Source: Candidatus Glassbacteria bacterium RIFCSPLOWO2_12_FULL_58_11
GTDB lineage: Bacteria; Gemmatimonadota; Glassbacteria; GWA2-58-10
Assembly: GCA_001780825.1 (NCBI GenBank)
Contig: MFIX01000155.1
Location: 28,080 to 35,485, forward strand
Length of the DNA stretch: 7,406 bases
Direction: 5' to 3'
Both the position numbers and the translations under genes were made by a program. The notes beneath the pieces are model-generated. The model was not told the origin of the DNA and did not search any database. It saw nothing but the letters and a program-made list of their open reading frames with translations. Shown in pieces: positions 1 to 7,380 of the stretch; positions within the stretch are counted from its first letter, which is position 1; the number at the start of each line of letters is the position of its first letter.

Positions 1-512
1 ATTACCACGAAAGCCGATGTCCAGTCGCCCTGCGGCTCCATCGGCCGGTGTTTCCCCAGGTAACCATAAGTATCCCCATGTATCGCATGCACCTGGCGCA
101 GGACCTGGCCCACCTCGCCGAGGGTCCTCTCGAACTCCCTCCGGCTTAGCCCGGATGCCTCTGAAAGCGGAACCCCGGGAGCTTTCTTCAGCAGCAGGAA
201 GTCCCGCTCCAGCAGCTTCCGGCTGAAATCGTAAGCCACTATCTCCGGGACCGGCACTGTGGTGGAGGAGAGGATTTTATGGTGCAGACCGGGTTCCTGG
301 CGCATCATCCGGTGCTCGTAAAACAGGTTGAGCTTTCGCTCATCCGCCGGAGCGACCCGCAGCACAAGCGGCTCCCGCCAGCCCTCGAGAAAATAGGTAG
401 TATTGTACTTGCCGGTGCCGCAGGGCTCGAGCCGCAGATGTTCCGCCGGGCAGCCCAGTTTTGCGGCCGCGGCTTCCCGCAAGGCCTCGATAGAGGGCAA
501 TTCCTTGGACAT
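1..512 (-). CDS. APH-family phosphotransferase (aminoglycoside/choline kinase-like), C-terminal part outside window
   Basis: The first 170 residues of a protein kinase-like small-molecule phosphotransferase are visible. The ATG at 512-510 is fixed by an in-frame TAA directly upstream, and GGAGAGGA (517-524) is a good ribosome-binding site. Visible family features are a nucleotide-loop segment CGTGKYNTTYFL (31-42), beta-3 strand LVLRV (49-53) with Arg where kinases usually have Lys, a helix-C Glu in FYEHRMMR (near residue 66), VPVPEIVAYD (86-95), the hinge-like stretch RDFLLLKKAPGVPL (103-116), and the helix VGQVLRQVHAI followed by TYGYLG (134-153). The family transfers phosphate from ATP to a hydroxyl of a small molecule in the cytoplasm. 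The HGD at 145-147 precedes YGYLG and is not the catalytic loop; that loop and the metal-binding Asp lie outside the window, so activity cannot be judged. It is divergent from the ATP-grasp gene. Substrate is unknown; the name does not imply drug resistance. Confidence 0.85.
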   Translation of the reverse strand, partial: MSKELPSIEALREAAAAKLGCPAEHLRLEPCGTGKYNTTYFLEGWREPLVLRVAPADERKLNLFYEHRMMRQEPGLHHKILSSTTVPVPEIVAYDFSRKLLERDFLLLKKAPGVPLSEASGLSRREFERTLGEVGQVLRQVHAIHGDTYGYLGKHRPMEPQGDWTSAFVV

Positions 513-884
513 TTAGTCCTCTCCGCAAAATGTTTCCCGGAATTTAGCCGGCAAACAGTTGACCGGAAAAGAAAAATCAGAAAAACCCGAAGCATTCCAT
601 TTAGTGAAGTTATCTCAGCCGCACCGGCTGTCCGTGCTGGAAAGGCTTGAAAACCAAGCTGTCCGGCAATCCGGGGCAGGCCATGGGAGCGGGGATGGCA
701 GGTATGCCGGAAGAAGACTTTTCTATTGCACTGGAGAATGCCCTGTCGAGGATCGGTTGTAAGGACAAATCGTTTTCAAATTTGACATAATCCGCTGACG
801 GATGTATTAATTAGTCAGGATTATCTTACCATCTGTCCGGTCAGAGTTGCCAAATACCCATTTATTTACAGAGTTTGGACTTCC
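513..884. other. Divergent intergenic region between phosphotransferase and ATP-grasp genes
   Basis: This 372-bp gap separates two divergent genes and should contain both promoters. The plus-strand one is recognisable (782-810); no convincing minus-strand promoter was found. A 35-codon plus-strand reading frame from ATG 683 to TAA 788-790 reads plausibly (it contains PEEDFSIALENALSRIG). The complementary strand also has an open stretch of about 65 codons with no good start, ending near 605. Neither has a clear ribosome-binding site or recognisable homology, so neither is called a gene; a decayed gene remnant is possible. Confidence 0.5.
782..810 (+). promoter_or_regulatory. Sigma70-type promoter for the ATP-grasp gene, with inverted repeat in spacer
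   Basis: A perfect -35 box TTGACA (782-787) is followed by a 17-bp spacer and a -10 box TATTAA (805-810, 4 of 6 consensus positions). Transcription would begin near 817, giving a leader of about 68 nt before the ATG at 885. The spacer contains the inverted repeat ATCCG-CTGA-CGGAT (790-803), so a bound regulator could block polymerase there. The boxes are seen directly; use as a promoter and operator is inferred. Confidence 0.55.
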
Positions 885-1796
885 ATGGAATACTATGATC
901 TTTGCCTGGCCTGGAACTGGAAACACGACAGCGACTTTGTCAGACTTTTCTCCGGGGCCTGCCATTCGCGCGGACTCTCCCTGCTGCAGATCACCCCGGA
1001 AAATCTACGGGAGATACTGCTGTCTCTTGCCGAATATGGGCTCAATTTTCAGTCTTTTTTTGACCGGGCGACGGATGCGGACAAGAGTTTTATCCCGGTG
1101 GTGGAGTGGGCCAGGGCCAATGAGATTTACTGCGTCAATCCCCACGAGCGGGCCTCGCGCGGCTCGAATAAGGCGGAAATGCATCTGAGGCTGATCGGCG
1201 CCGGCCTCTATACCCCGTACACGATAATCCTGCCCCCTTATCTCGAACAGCCGGAGCCTGCGCCGGTGGATCTGAGCCCCCTGGGAAAGAGATTTACGAT
1301 CAAGCCGGCCCATGGTGGGGGGGGCGAGGGTGTGATCACCGAAGCCACCTCAATGAAACAGGTGCTCGAAGCCAGAAAGGCCTACCCGGATGACAGGTAC
1401 CTGCTGCAGGCGCATATCGTCCCGGTGAACCTCGAGGGGCGTCCGGCCTGGTTCCGGGTGCTTTATTGCGCGGGAAGAATCTTCCCCTGCTGGTGGGATA
1501 CCGGGACCCACATCTACACGCCGCTGGGCGAAGGCGAGGAGGACCGCTTCGGACTGGGACGCCTGCGTCAGATGACTTCTACTATCGCCGGCCTTTGCCA
1601 TCTCGATCTGTTTTCCACCGAGATCGCCCTGACCGCGGATAATCTTTTTATCGTCATCGATTATGTCAACGACCAGATCGACTTGCGGCTGCAGTCCAAG
1701 GCCCTGGAGGGGGTCCCCGATTATATTGTCGGCGATGTGGCCGCGGGCCTGGTCGAGCTGATGGCCAGGAGCTGCCCCTCGCTGCCCGGTGTCTGA
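885..1796 (+). CDS. ATP-grasp domain protein of unknown substrate
   Basis: This 303-residue protein resembles ATP-grasp ligases, which activate a carboxylate with ATP as an acyl phosphate and join it to an amine or other nucleophile. The N-terminal part (about 1-110) resembles a pre-ATP-grasp domain, with FFDRATDADKSFI (58-70) and a possible IYCVNP strand (81-86). The nucleotide-binding part has FTIKPAHGGGGEGV (137-150), with Lys140 and a glycine-rich loop, and a hinge-like YLLQAHI (172-178). Near the C-terminus VIDYVNDQIDLRLQSK (257-272) supplies acidic and Asn residues where the family binds magnesium. No signal peptide or membrane segment is visible, so it is probably cytoplasmic. ATG 885 is the first usual start in this frame after the promoter; only a weak GGA (877-879) precedes it. 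Partner and product are unknown. It could act with the divergent phosphotransferase, but that is only context. Fold assignment is fairly secure; function is not. Confidence 0.75.
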   Translation: MEYYDLCLAWNWKHDSDFVRLFSGACHSRGLSLLQITPENLREILLSLAEYGLNFQSFFDRATDADKSFIPVVEWARANEIYCVNPHERASRGSNKAEMHLRLIGAGLYTPYTIILPPYLEQPEPAPVDLSPLGKRFTIKPAHGGGGEGVITEATSMKQVLEARKAYPDDRYLLQAHIVPVNLEGRPAWFRVLYCAGRIFPCWWDTGTHIYTPLGEGEEDRFGLGRLRQMTSTIAGLCHLDLFSTEIALTADNLFIVIDYVNDQIDLRLQSKALEGVPDYIVGDVAAGLVELMARSCPSLPGV

Positions 1797-1849
1797 TTTA
1801 GCTTGAAGCACATCTCCCGGGCATTCCGCTCAATTCTACGAAACTCAAG

Positions 1850-3481
<1,632 letters not shown>

Positions 3482-3528
3482 GGGATCAGCGCTCCTGAAG
3501 GAAGTTCGGACCGGGGAAACAAGCTCAA

Positions 3529-3541
3529 GATTAATTTAATC
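3529..3541. promoter_or_regulatory. Operator-like inverted repeat upstream of the FAD oxidoreductase gene
   Basis: The perfect inverted repeat GATTAA-T-TTAATC lies 47 bp upstream of the FAD oxidoreductase start codon, a common place for a dimeric regulator to bind. It is AT-rich and short, so chance is possible. No regulator gene is present in the window. Confidence 0.25.
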
Positions 3542-3550
3542 GAAAGAATT

Positions 3551-3570
3551 CCTCGGAGCTTGCTCCGGGG
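3551..3570. repeat. REP-like hairpin A with CTTG loop
   Basis: Arms CCTCGGAGC and GCTCCGGGG flank TT. All nine pairs form on the plus strand if one G-U wobble (T3553 with G3568) is allowed. The apex G(CTTG)C would be the known stable CUUG tetraloop in RNA. It is closely related to hairpin B at 3637-3656, and the differences preserve pairing. Confidence 0.6.
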
Positions 3571-3595
3571 TTACCGCATTTGGTTTTTTGCATTT

Positions 3596-3678
3596 GAAAT
3601 TCCGGTGGCACGAAGTGCCAGGAAATTGGCTTAATGCCCCGCAGCTTGCTGCGGGGATAGTCAATTTCCAGGAATTTC
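3596..3678. repeat. 83-nt composite element, predicted three-way junction
   Basis: Three sets of arms nest without conflict. Stem P1 is GAAATTCC (3596-3603) with GGAATTTC (3671-3678), 8 pairs. Hairpin P2 is TGGCAC-GAA-GTGCCA (3606-3620), 6 pairs. Stem P3 is GGAAATTG (3621-3628) with CAATTTCC (3662-3669), 8 pairs. P3 encloses hairpin B, CCCCGCAGC-TT-GCTGCGGGG (3637-3656), 9 pairs. All are Watson-Crick pairs, so either strand could fold. It may be a REP/BIME- or MITE-like mobile repeat or a structured part of the transcript entering the FAD oxidoreductase gene. The pairing is seen directly; the role is inferred. Confidence 0.6.
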
Positions 3679-3711
3679 TTTACTTTATAATTTGATTTTT
3701 AAGGGATTACC

Positions 3712-3739
3712 GTAGGGGCGACGCATGCGTCGCCCCTAC
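3712..3739. repeat. 28-nt perfect palindrome, copy 1
   Basis: The left arm GTAGGGGCGACGCA is followed at once by its exact reverse complement. It lies 55 nt beyond the Gfo/Idh stop codon in that gene's direction of transcription. A second, slightly diverged copy occurs at 4978-5005, and similarity extends into the left flank (TTAC followed by C or T just before the palindrome). Palindromes of this GTAGGGGCG type are familiar intergenic repeats in many bacterial genomes, which points to a REP- or MITE-like element. There is no T-run, so it is not a standard intrinsic terminator, though it could protect a transcript end. Confidence 0.8.
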
Positions 3740-3794
3740 AAAAATTTGATTGAATTTGTGTTTAATCCAGGTTAGACAGCCGAGGAAAAAGCTC

Positions 3795-4844
3795 TCAGAG
3801 ATTGACTGTCCCGCCGCTCCGTCCGGCCTCTTCGAGCGCCAGGCAGACCTCGAGAGTGTGCAGGGCTAGCCCGGCGCTGTTGGCCGGCTTGCGGCCCTCG
3901 GATGCCGCCCGGGCCAGCTCGGCGATACCCTCGGACCAGTCCACCCCGGAGGCCGACTGTGGCCGGCTGTCCCCCTCGGTATGGTTCCACTTGTTCGAAT
4001 CCCGGTTCGAGAGTTGCAGCTCGCCGCGGAAAGCCATGATCGAGGAGAGCGAAAGCGATCCGGCCGTGCCCTGGATTTCCAGCCCGTGATGGCCGGTGTT
4101 GGAATTGGCGAAAGAAAAGGCGATCCGGCCGATCACGCCGTTTTCGAACCGCAGCAGCGCTACTCCCTGGTCGAATACCCGCACCCGGAACTTCCTGCCG
4201 CTCAAGTCCTCCCGCTCCGGCAGGGCGATATCGAACATTCCCTGGACTGCCTTGACCCGGCCGAACCAGTCGATCATCAGCGACAGTGGGTAGGGGCCTA
4301 CATCCAGGACCGGGCCGGCCCCTTCGATATAGAACTGCTCCGGGTTGGGGTGCCAGGCCTCCACCCGGCCGTGGAACAGCTCGGCTGTGGCCGACACCGG
4401 CCGGCCGATCTCGCCTGCGGCGAGCAGCTCCTTGACCTTCCTTTGATTGTGGCCGAGCAGGATGAACGGGGCGCAGGCGAGAAGAACACTCTTCTTTTCA
4501 GCCAGCGCGCACAGTTCTTTGCCCTTTTGGACACTCAGGGCGAGCGGCTTTTCGCTCAGCACGTGCTTGCCGGCCGCGAGACAGGCGTGGGTGATTTCCT
4601 CGTGGGCTTTCGGCGAGGTCAGGTTGACCACCGCATCCACCTGTGGATCAGCCAGCAGCTCCGCCAGGGCGGGGTAAAACCGGCCGCCGAATTTTTCGAC
4701 GAACTTGCGGCCTTTTTCCGCGGTCCGGTTCCAGGCCCCGGCAAACTCGAGGTCTTCTTTATCCTGACGCTGCCTGAAACAATCGAGGTAAAAACCGGCG
4801 ATATCGCCGGTACCGGCCAGCGCAAAACGGAATTTATTGTTCAT
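3795..4844 (-). CDS. Gfo/Idh/MocA family NAD(P)-dependent oxidoreductase
   Basis: This 349-residue protein has the two-domain layout and usual length of the family, which oxidises, reduces or epimerises sugars and cyclitols with a tightly bound or exchanging NAD(P). The N-terminal Rossmann domain starts with FALAGTGDIAG (7-17). EKP (98-100) contains the conserved Lys99. The C-terminal alpha/beta domain contains GPVLDVGPYPLSLMIDWFG (177-195). Here Asp181 is kept, but Tyr185 stands where many members have the catalytic His; glucose-fructose oxidoreductase-like members also carry Tyr. No signal peptide is visible, so it is probably cytoplasmic. The upstream ribosome-binding site (GGGAA) is weak. 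It lies 208 bp after the MDR gene, and a copy of the 28-nt palindrome lies in the gap on each side. The two dehydrogenases may act on the same sugar; the substrate cannot be named. Confidence 0.9.
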   Translation of the reverse strand: MNNKFRFALAGTGDIAGFYLDCFRQRQDKEDLEFAGAWNRTAEKGRKFVEKFGGRFYPALAELLADPQVDAVVNLTSPKAHEEITHACLAAGKHVLSEKPLALSVQKGKELCALAEKKSVLLACAPFILLGHNQRKVKELLAAGEIGRPVSATAELFHGRVEAWHPNPEQFYIEGAGPVLDVGPYPLSLMIDWFGRVKAVQGMFDIALPEREDLSGRKFRVRVFDQGVALLRFENGVIGRIAFSFANSNTGHHGLEIQGTAGSLSLSSIMAFRGELQLSNRDSNKWNHTEGDSRPQSASGVDWSEGIAELARAASEGRKPANSAGLALHTLEVCLALEEAGRSGGTVNL

Positions 4845-4875
4845 GTGTTTTCCCGGCTTAGAAAATTTTTTCAGA

Positions 4876-4906
4876 ATATTAAAAGTGTCGAAAAATTCTC
4901 ATTCAA
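4876..4906 (-). promoter_or_regulatory. Possible promoter for the Gfo/Idh gene
   Basis: On the minus strand, TTGAAT (4901-4906) and TAATAT (4876-4881) are separated by 19 bp, in an AT-rich stretch ending about 30 bp from the start codon. The spacing is longer than ideal and the region is AT-rich enough for chance matches. It would allow transcription of the Gfo/Idh gene independent of the MDR gene. Confidence 0.25.
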
Positions 4907-4977
4907 TGAATTTCAAATCCATTAAACAGAAAGCGCAGGATTACATGGTTTAATTATTGTTATTTTAAGAAGTTACT

Positions 4978-5005
4978 GTAGGGGCGACGCATACGTTGCC
5001 CCTAC
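4978..5005. repeat. 28-nt palindrome, copy 2 (diverged)
   Basis: It is identical to the copy at 3712-3739 except for G to A at position 16 and C to T at position 20 of the repeat. On the plus strand the second change leaves a G-U wobble (positions 9 and 20), and the first a C-A mismatch at the apex, so the hairpin is largely kept. It lies 47 nt beyond the stop codon of the MDR gene, matching the placement of copy 1 behind the Gfo/Idh gene. The left flanks of the two copies also align loosely (ATTTT, AAG, TTAC). Confidence 0.75.
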
Positions 5006-5052
5006 GAACCATGTTTATTAACTGTATGCGTGATTATTTCAAATCACATAAA

Positions 5053-6072
5053 TCAGCGCCAGTCGATAATCACACCCAGGTAGGCGCCGCGGTCTTTCGA
5101 GATTGAGGCATAGACCCCGGGGGCCTCCTCCGGCCTGATCCGGTGGGTGGTCAAACTGTCCATCTCGATCCTTTTTGCGGCGAGCAGCTTGAAATAGAAA
5201 TCGGTCAGCTCCCTTTTCCCCCAGCGGTAGTAATCATTACCCTGCCAGGGCGGGGTTGCGCCGTGCGAGGCGACTATCGAGAGGGACTTGGAGATGACAT
5301 CATGGGTGAAAGTCTGTTTCGAGGGCACCGGCACATCCCCGATCAGGCCCAGACGGCCTCTCTTGCAGAGCATGTGCTGAGCGGCGTGGAATACCGCCGG
5401 GTGGCCGGTAATATCGAACACGAGGTCCGCCCCTCTGCCTCCGGTGAACTCAGCCACCCGCTTCTGCGCCTGTCCAGCGGTCAAGTTCAGCACCTCGGTC
5501 GGGCCGTTGCCCCGGGCCAGCTTGCAGCGCTTTTCCAGGGGATCGACCGCCAGCAGGTTGGCCGCGCCGGTCAGACAGAGCAGGCGCACCGCGAGCTGGC
5601 CCAGCGGACCCAGGCCGATAACCACGACAGTCTCTCCCAGCTCGGGCTTGGCTTCCCGGACCCCGTTCTGCACGATTATGTTGAGTGCGAACCAGGCGGC
5701 CTGCTCCGCGCTTACCGCCTCCGGCACCGGATGAACCTTGTCCGGCTTGTCGATAAAGTAAGCCCGGTGGGCCGCATTGGAGCAGACCCGCTCCCCCTTT
5801 TTCAGTCCGGTCACGCCCTCGCCCAGGTCGATTATCTCGCCGACGCTGCTGTAGCCTGGCTCGAAGGGAAACTGGATCCACTGGTCCCAGACACTGCCCG
5901 GCTCAACCTCCCGCTGGTAGCAGATCATCTCCGTGCCGATCGAGATCAGCGAACAGATCGTGCGGCAGCGGATCTCCCCCGGTCCCGGCGAAGCGCAGCT
6001 TTCGCTGACCAGCTCCAGCTTGCGGGGCGCGGGATAGTAGAACACCCGGTTTTCTAGAGAACCTTGCGGCAT
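5053..6072 (-). CDS. Medium-chain dehydrogenase/reductase (zinc-ADH-like), lacks usual zinc ligands
   Basis: This 339-residue protein has the MDR layout: an N-terminal GroES-like catalytic domain and a C-terminal Rossmann domain binding NAD(P). VVVIGLGPLGQLA (149-161) is the GxGxxG coenzyme loop, and Asp177 at the end of the next strand suits NAD preference. The catalytic domain has TICSLISIGTEM (38-49) and FEPGYSSVGEI (70-80), where canonical alcohol dehydrogenases have a Cys-containing loop and a GHE zinc motif; His is absent from the second site. The structural four-cysteine zinc lobe is also missing. This PGYSxVG subgroup includes bacteriochlorophyllide dehydrogenase-like proteins and the MDR half of fused MDR-Gfo/Idh oxidoreductases. 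GAGG (6078-6081) lies 5 nt before ATG, supporting the start. It is probably cytoplasmic and acts on an alcohol or sugar hydroxyl. A TTGACA lies upstream at 6094-6099, but no good -10 box fits it. Confidence 0.88.
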   Translation of the reverse strand: MPQGSLENRVFYYPAPRKLELVSESCASPGPGEIRCRTICSLISIGTEMICYQREVEPGSVWDQWIQFPFEPGYSSVGEIIDLGEGVTGLKKGERVCSNAAHRAYFIDKPDKVHPVPEAVSAEQAAWFALNIIVQNGVREAKPELGETVVVIGLGPLGQLAVRLLCLTGAANLLAVDPLEKRCKLARGNGPTEVLNLTAGQAQKRVAEFTGGRGADLVFDITGHPAVFHAAQHMLCKRGRLGLIGDVPVPSKQTFTHDVISKSLSIVASHGATPPWQGNDYYRWGKRELTDFYFKLLAAKRIEMDSLTTHRIRPEEAPGVYASISKDRGAYLGVIIDWR

Positions 6073-6130
6073 ACAAACCTCATTAATTTAAATTGTCAAA
6101 TCGAATTGAAGTGCGGCAATGGAAATCAAA

Positions 6131-6166
6131 GGCCGTCCCGCGGTTTCGGGCTCGGGAACTCCGGCC
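6131..6166 (-). terminator. Possible intrinsic terminator after the GH20 gene
   Basis: Read on the minus strand, five nt after the GH20 stop codon, GGCCG-gagt-TCCCG pairs with CGGGA-CGGCC around a 12-nt loop, giving ten GC-rich pairs with a 4-nt bulge. TTTGATTT follows. The T-tract is broken and the bulge weakens the stem, so termination may be partial. It would separate the GH20 gene from the MDR gene 99 bp downstream. Confidence 0.4.
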
Positions 6167-6171
6167 GCGCC

Positions 6172-7380
6172 TCAATGGTCCGGCGCATAGCCGATGCCCT
6201 GGATGTCCCAGCGCTTTTTCTGCAAGTTAAGCCGCCCGGAAAAACCGGAGAAATCCTTTCTCTCCGGCGCTGTCCAATCCACTTCGGCATAGGCGGCGAT
6301 CCTCGGGAAGGTCTGGTATTCTAGGCGCTGGAGAGTGGGGACCCACTCGCCCCACATCTGGCAGCCCGAGCCGAGCACATGCGCCTGGTATTTTTGTTCC
6401 AGGCCCGAGGGGATCGGATCGAAAGCATAGGCTTTAGCCAGCGGGATTTCCTCGTAGGTATAATCCAGGTAAGTAGCGGAGTGCAGCGAATTGACAATGT
6501 CGTGGCCTTCTCTGGCCGCCCGCTCGGCCAGCTCGAGGCTGCCTTTCCAGAAATGGACGACTGCCCCCTTGGCCAGCGCTCTGCCATCCGATTGCTCGAC
6601 CACTTCTTTGCCGCCGGCCTGTTTGATTAAGCCGTGGAGGTCATCGCCGAGGATTTCATTCCAGCCCATCATCCGGCGGCCACGGCTCTCCAAGAACTGC
6701 GACATCCGGTTGGTAAAATACATTTGCACCTGGGCCGGGCCGGAAAGACCCTCCCGCTCCATCAGCGCCTTGACCATAGGCGAGGCCATCCACTGGTCGA
6801 AAATTACCTCATCCCCGCCCAGGTGGATGACCCGCGAGGGAAAGAGCTCCATTACCTCATCCAGAATGTTTTCCAGAAAGGTATAGACTTTCTCATCGGC
6901 CACGTTGAAGGTGTCGTATTTCTTGCCGAAAGTGACCGCGACTTCGACCGGCTTGCCGTCGGTGCCCATCTCCGGGTATGCGGCGATCGCCGCGCTGGCA
7001 TGCCCTGGCATGCTGATTACCGGGACCACCGTAATATGCCGCTCGGCCGCATAGCGCACGATTTCCCGGATTTCCTCCTGGGTGTAGAACCCGGAATGCA
7101 GCTTGCCGAACCTCTCTTCGCTGTTCCAGCCGCCGGTCTGCGAGTCCGTTCGTTTCGAGCCGATCTCGGTCAGCCGGGGGTAGCGCTTGATCTCGATGCG
7201 CCAGCCCTGGTCATCGGTCAGGTAGAGGTTGAAGACATTCATTTTCAACAGGGCCATCTGGTCCAGCAGCAGTTTCAGCGCCTCCAGGCCGTGGAACCAG
7301 CGCGCCTCATCCTGAAGGTAGGCGCGCCAGCCGAACCTGGGCTGGTCCTTTATCCGCACCGCGGGAGCGCCCCAGTCCAC
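6172..7380 (-). CDS. GH20 beta-N-acetylhexosaminidase catalytic domain, 5' end interrupted or truncated
   Basis: The 402 visible residues form a nearly complete GH20 (beta/alpha)8 catalytic domain, which removes terminal GlcNAc or GalNAc by substrate-assisted catalysis. Seen are PRFGWRAYLQDEARWF (14-29, Arg19 placed to bind substrate), LYLTDDQGWRIEI (52-64), SMPGHASA (123-130), the catalytic motif HLGGDE (186-191, Asp190 and Glu191), a pocket Trp in HFWKG (276-280), YLDY (304-307) and QMWGEW (341-346). The frame opens at GTG 7380-7378, directly after an in-frame TGA (7383-7381), with no good ribosome-binding site. The first residues, DWGAPAVRIKD, resemble the linker that normally joins the N-terminal GH20b domain to PRF, so an upstream domain and signal peptide were probably once in this frame. 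A nonsense change, a sequencing error, or a real single-domain form remain possible. Other members are usually exported. Confidence 0.85.
   Translation of the reverse strand: MDWGAPAVRIKDQPRFGWRAYLQDEARWFHGLEALKLLLDQMALLKMNVFNLYLTDDQGWRIEIKRYPRLTEIGSKRTDSQTGGWNSEERFGKLHSGFYTQEEIREIVRYAAERHITVVPVISMPGHASAAIAAYPEMGTDGKPVEVAVTFGKKYDTFNVADEKVYTFLENILDEVMELFPSRVIHLGGDEVIFDQWMASPMVKALMEREGLSGPAQVQMYFTNRMSQFLESRGRRMMGWNEILGDDLHGLIKQAGGKEVVEQSDGRALAKGAVVHFWKGSLELAERAAREGHDIVNSLHSATYLDYTYEEIPLAKAYAFDPIPSGLEQKYQAHVLGSGCQMWGEWVPTLQRLEYQTFPRIAAYAEVDWTAPERKDFSGFSGRLNLQKKRWDIQGIGYAPDH

Larger units (their letters stand above)
3482..3794. other. Intergenic palindrome-rich region between Gfo/Idh and FAD oxidoreductase genes
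   Basis: This 313-bp AT-rich gap carries five separate inverted-repeat structures: GATTAA-T-TTAATC (3529-3541), hairpin 3551-3570, the composite element 3596-3678, and the 28-nt palindrome 3712-3739. The composite element itself holds two hairpins. Both flanking genes run on the minus strand, so the region is the 3' side of one and the 5' leader of the other. No reading frame or convincing promoter was recognised. None of the hairpins is followed by a T-run long enough for a standard terminator. Confidence 0.7.

Noticed and set aside
145..160. Possible catalytic HGD loop in the phosphotransferase (encoded near 66-80, residues 145-147)
   Set aside because: It precedes YGYLG and lacks the downstream Asn of the catalytic loop; the true loop should lie beyond the window edge.
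279..762. Two overlapping plus-strand open frames (279-650 and 559-762)
   Set aside because: The first is largely antisense to the phosphotransferase. The second lies in the divergent gap with low-complexity composition and no homology or good ribosome-binding site.
683..790. Possible 35-residue peptide from ATG 683
   Set aside because: The sequence reads plausibly, but it is short, has no clear ribosome-binding site, and its end overlaps the TTGACA box.
3551..3739. Hairpins of the 313-bp gap as standard intrinsic terminators
   Set aside because: None is directly followed by a run of T residues on either strand.
3981..4925. Plus-strand open frame of 314 codons opposite the Gfo/Idh gene
   Set aside because: It is antisense to a well-supported gene, with no motif or ribosome-binding site of its own.
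5143..6057. Plus-strand open frame of 304 codons opposite the MDR gene
   Set aside because: Same reasoning: the minus-strand frame contains the GxGxxG coenzyme loop and family length.
6094..6099. Minus-strand TTGACA before the MDR gene as a promoter
   Set aside because: At proper spacing the -10 position falls on the start codon with a poor match (TTGTAT), so it is not called.
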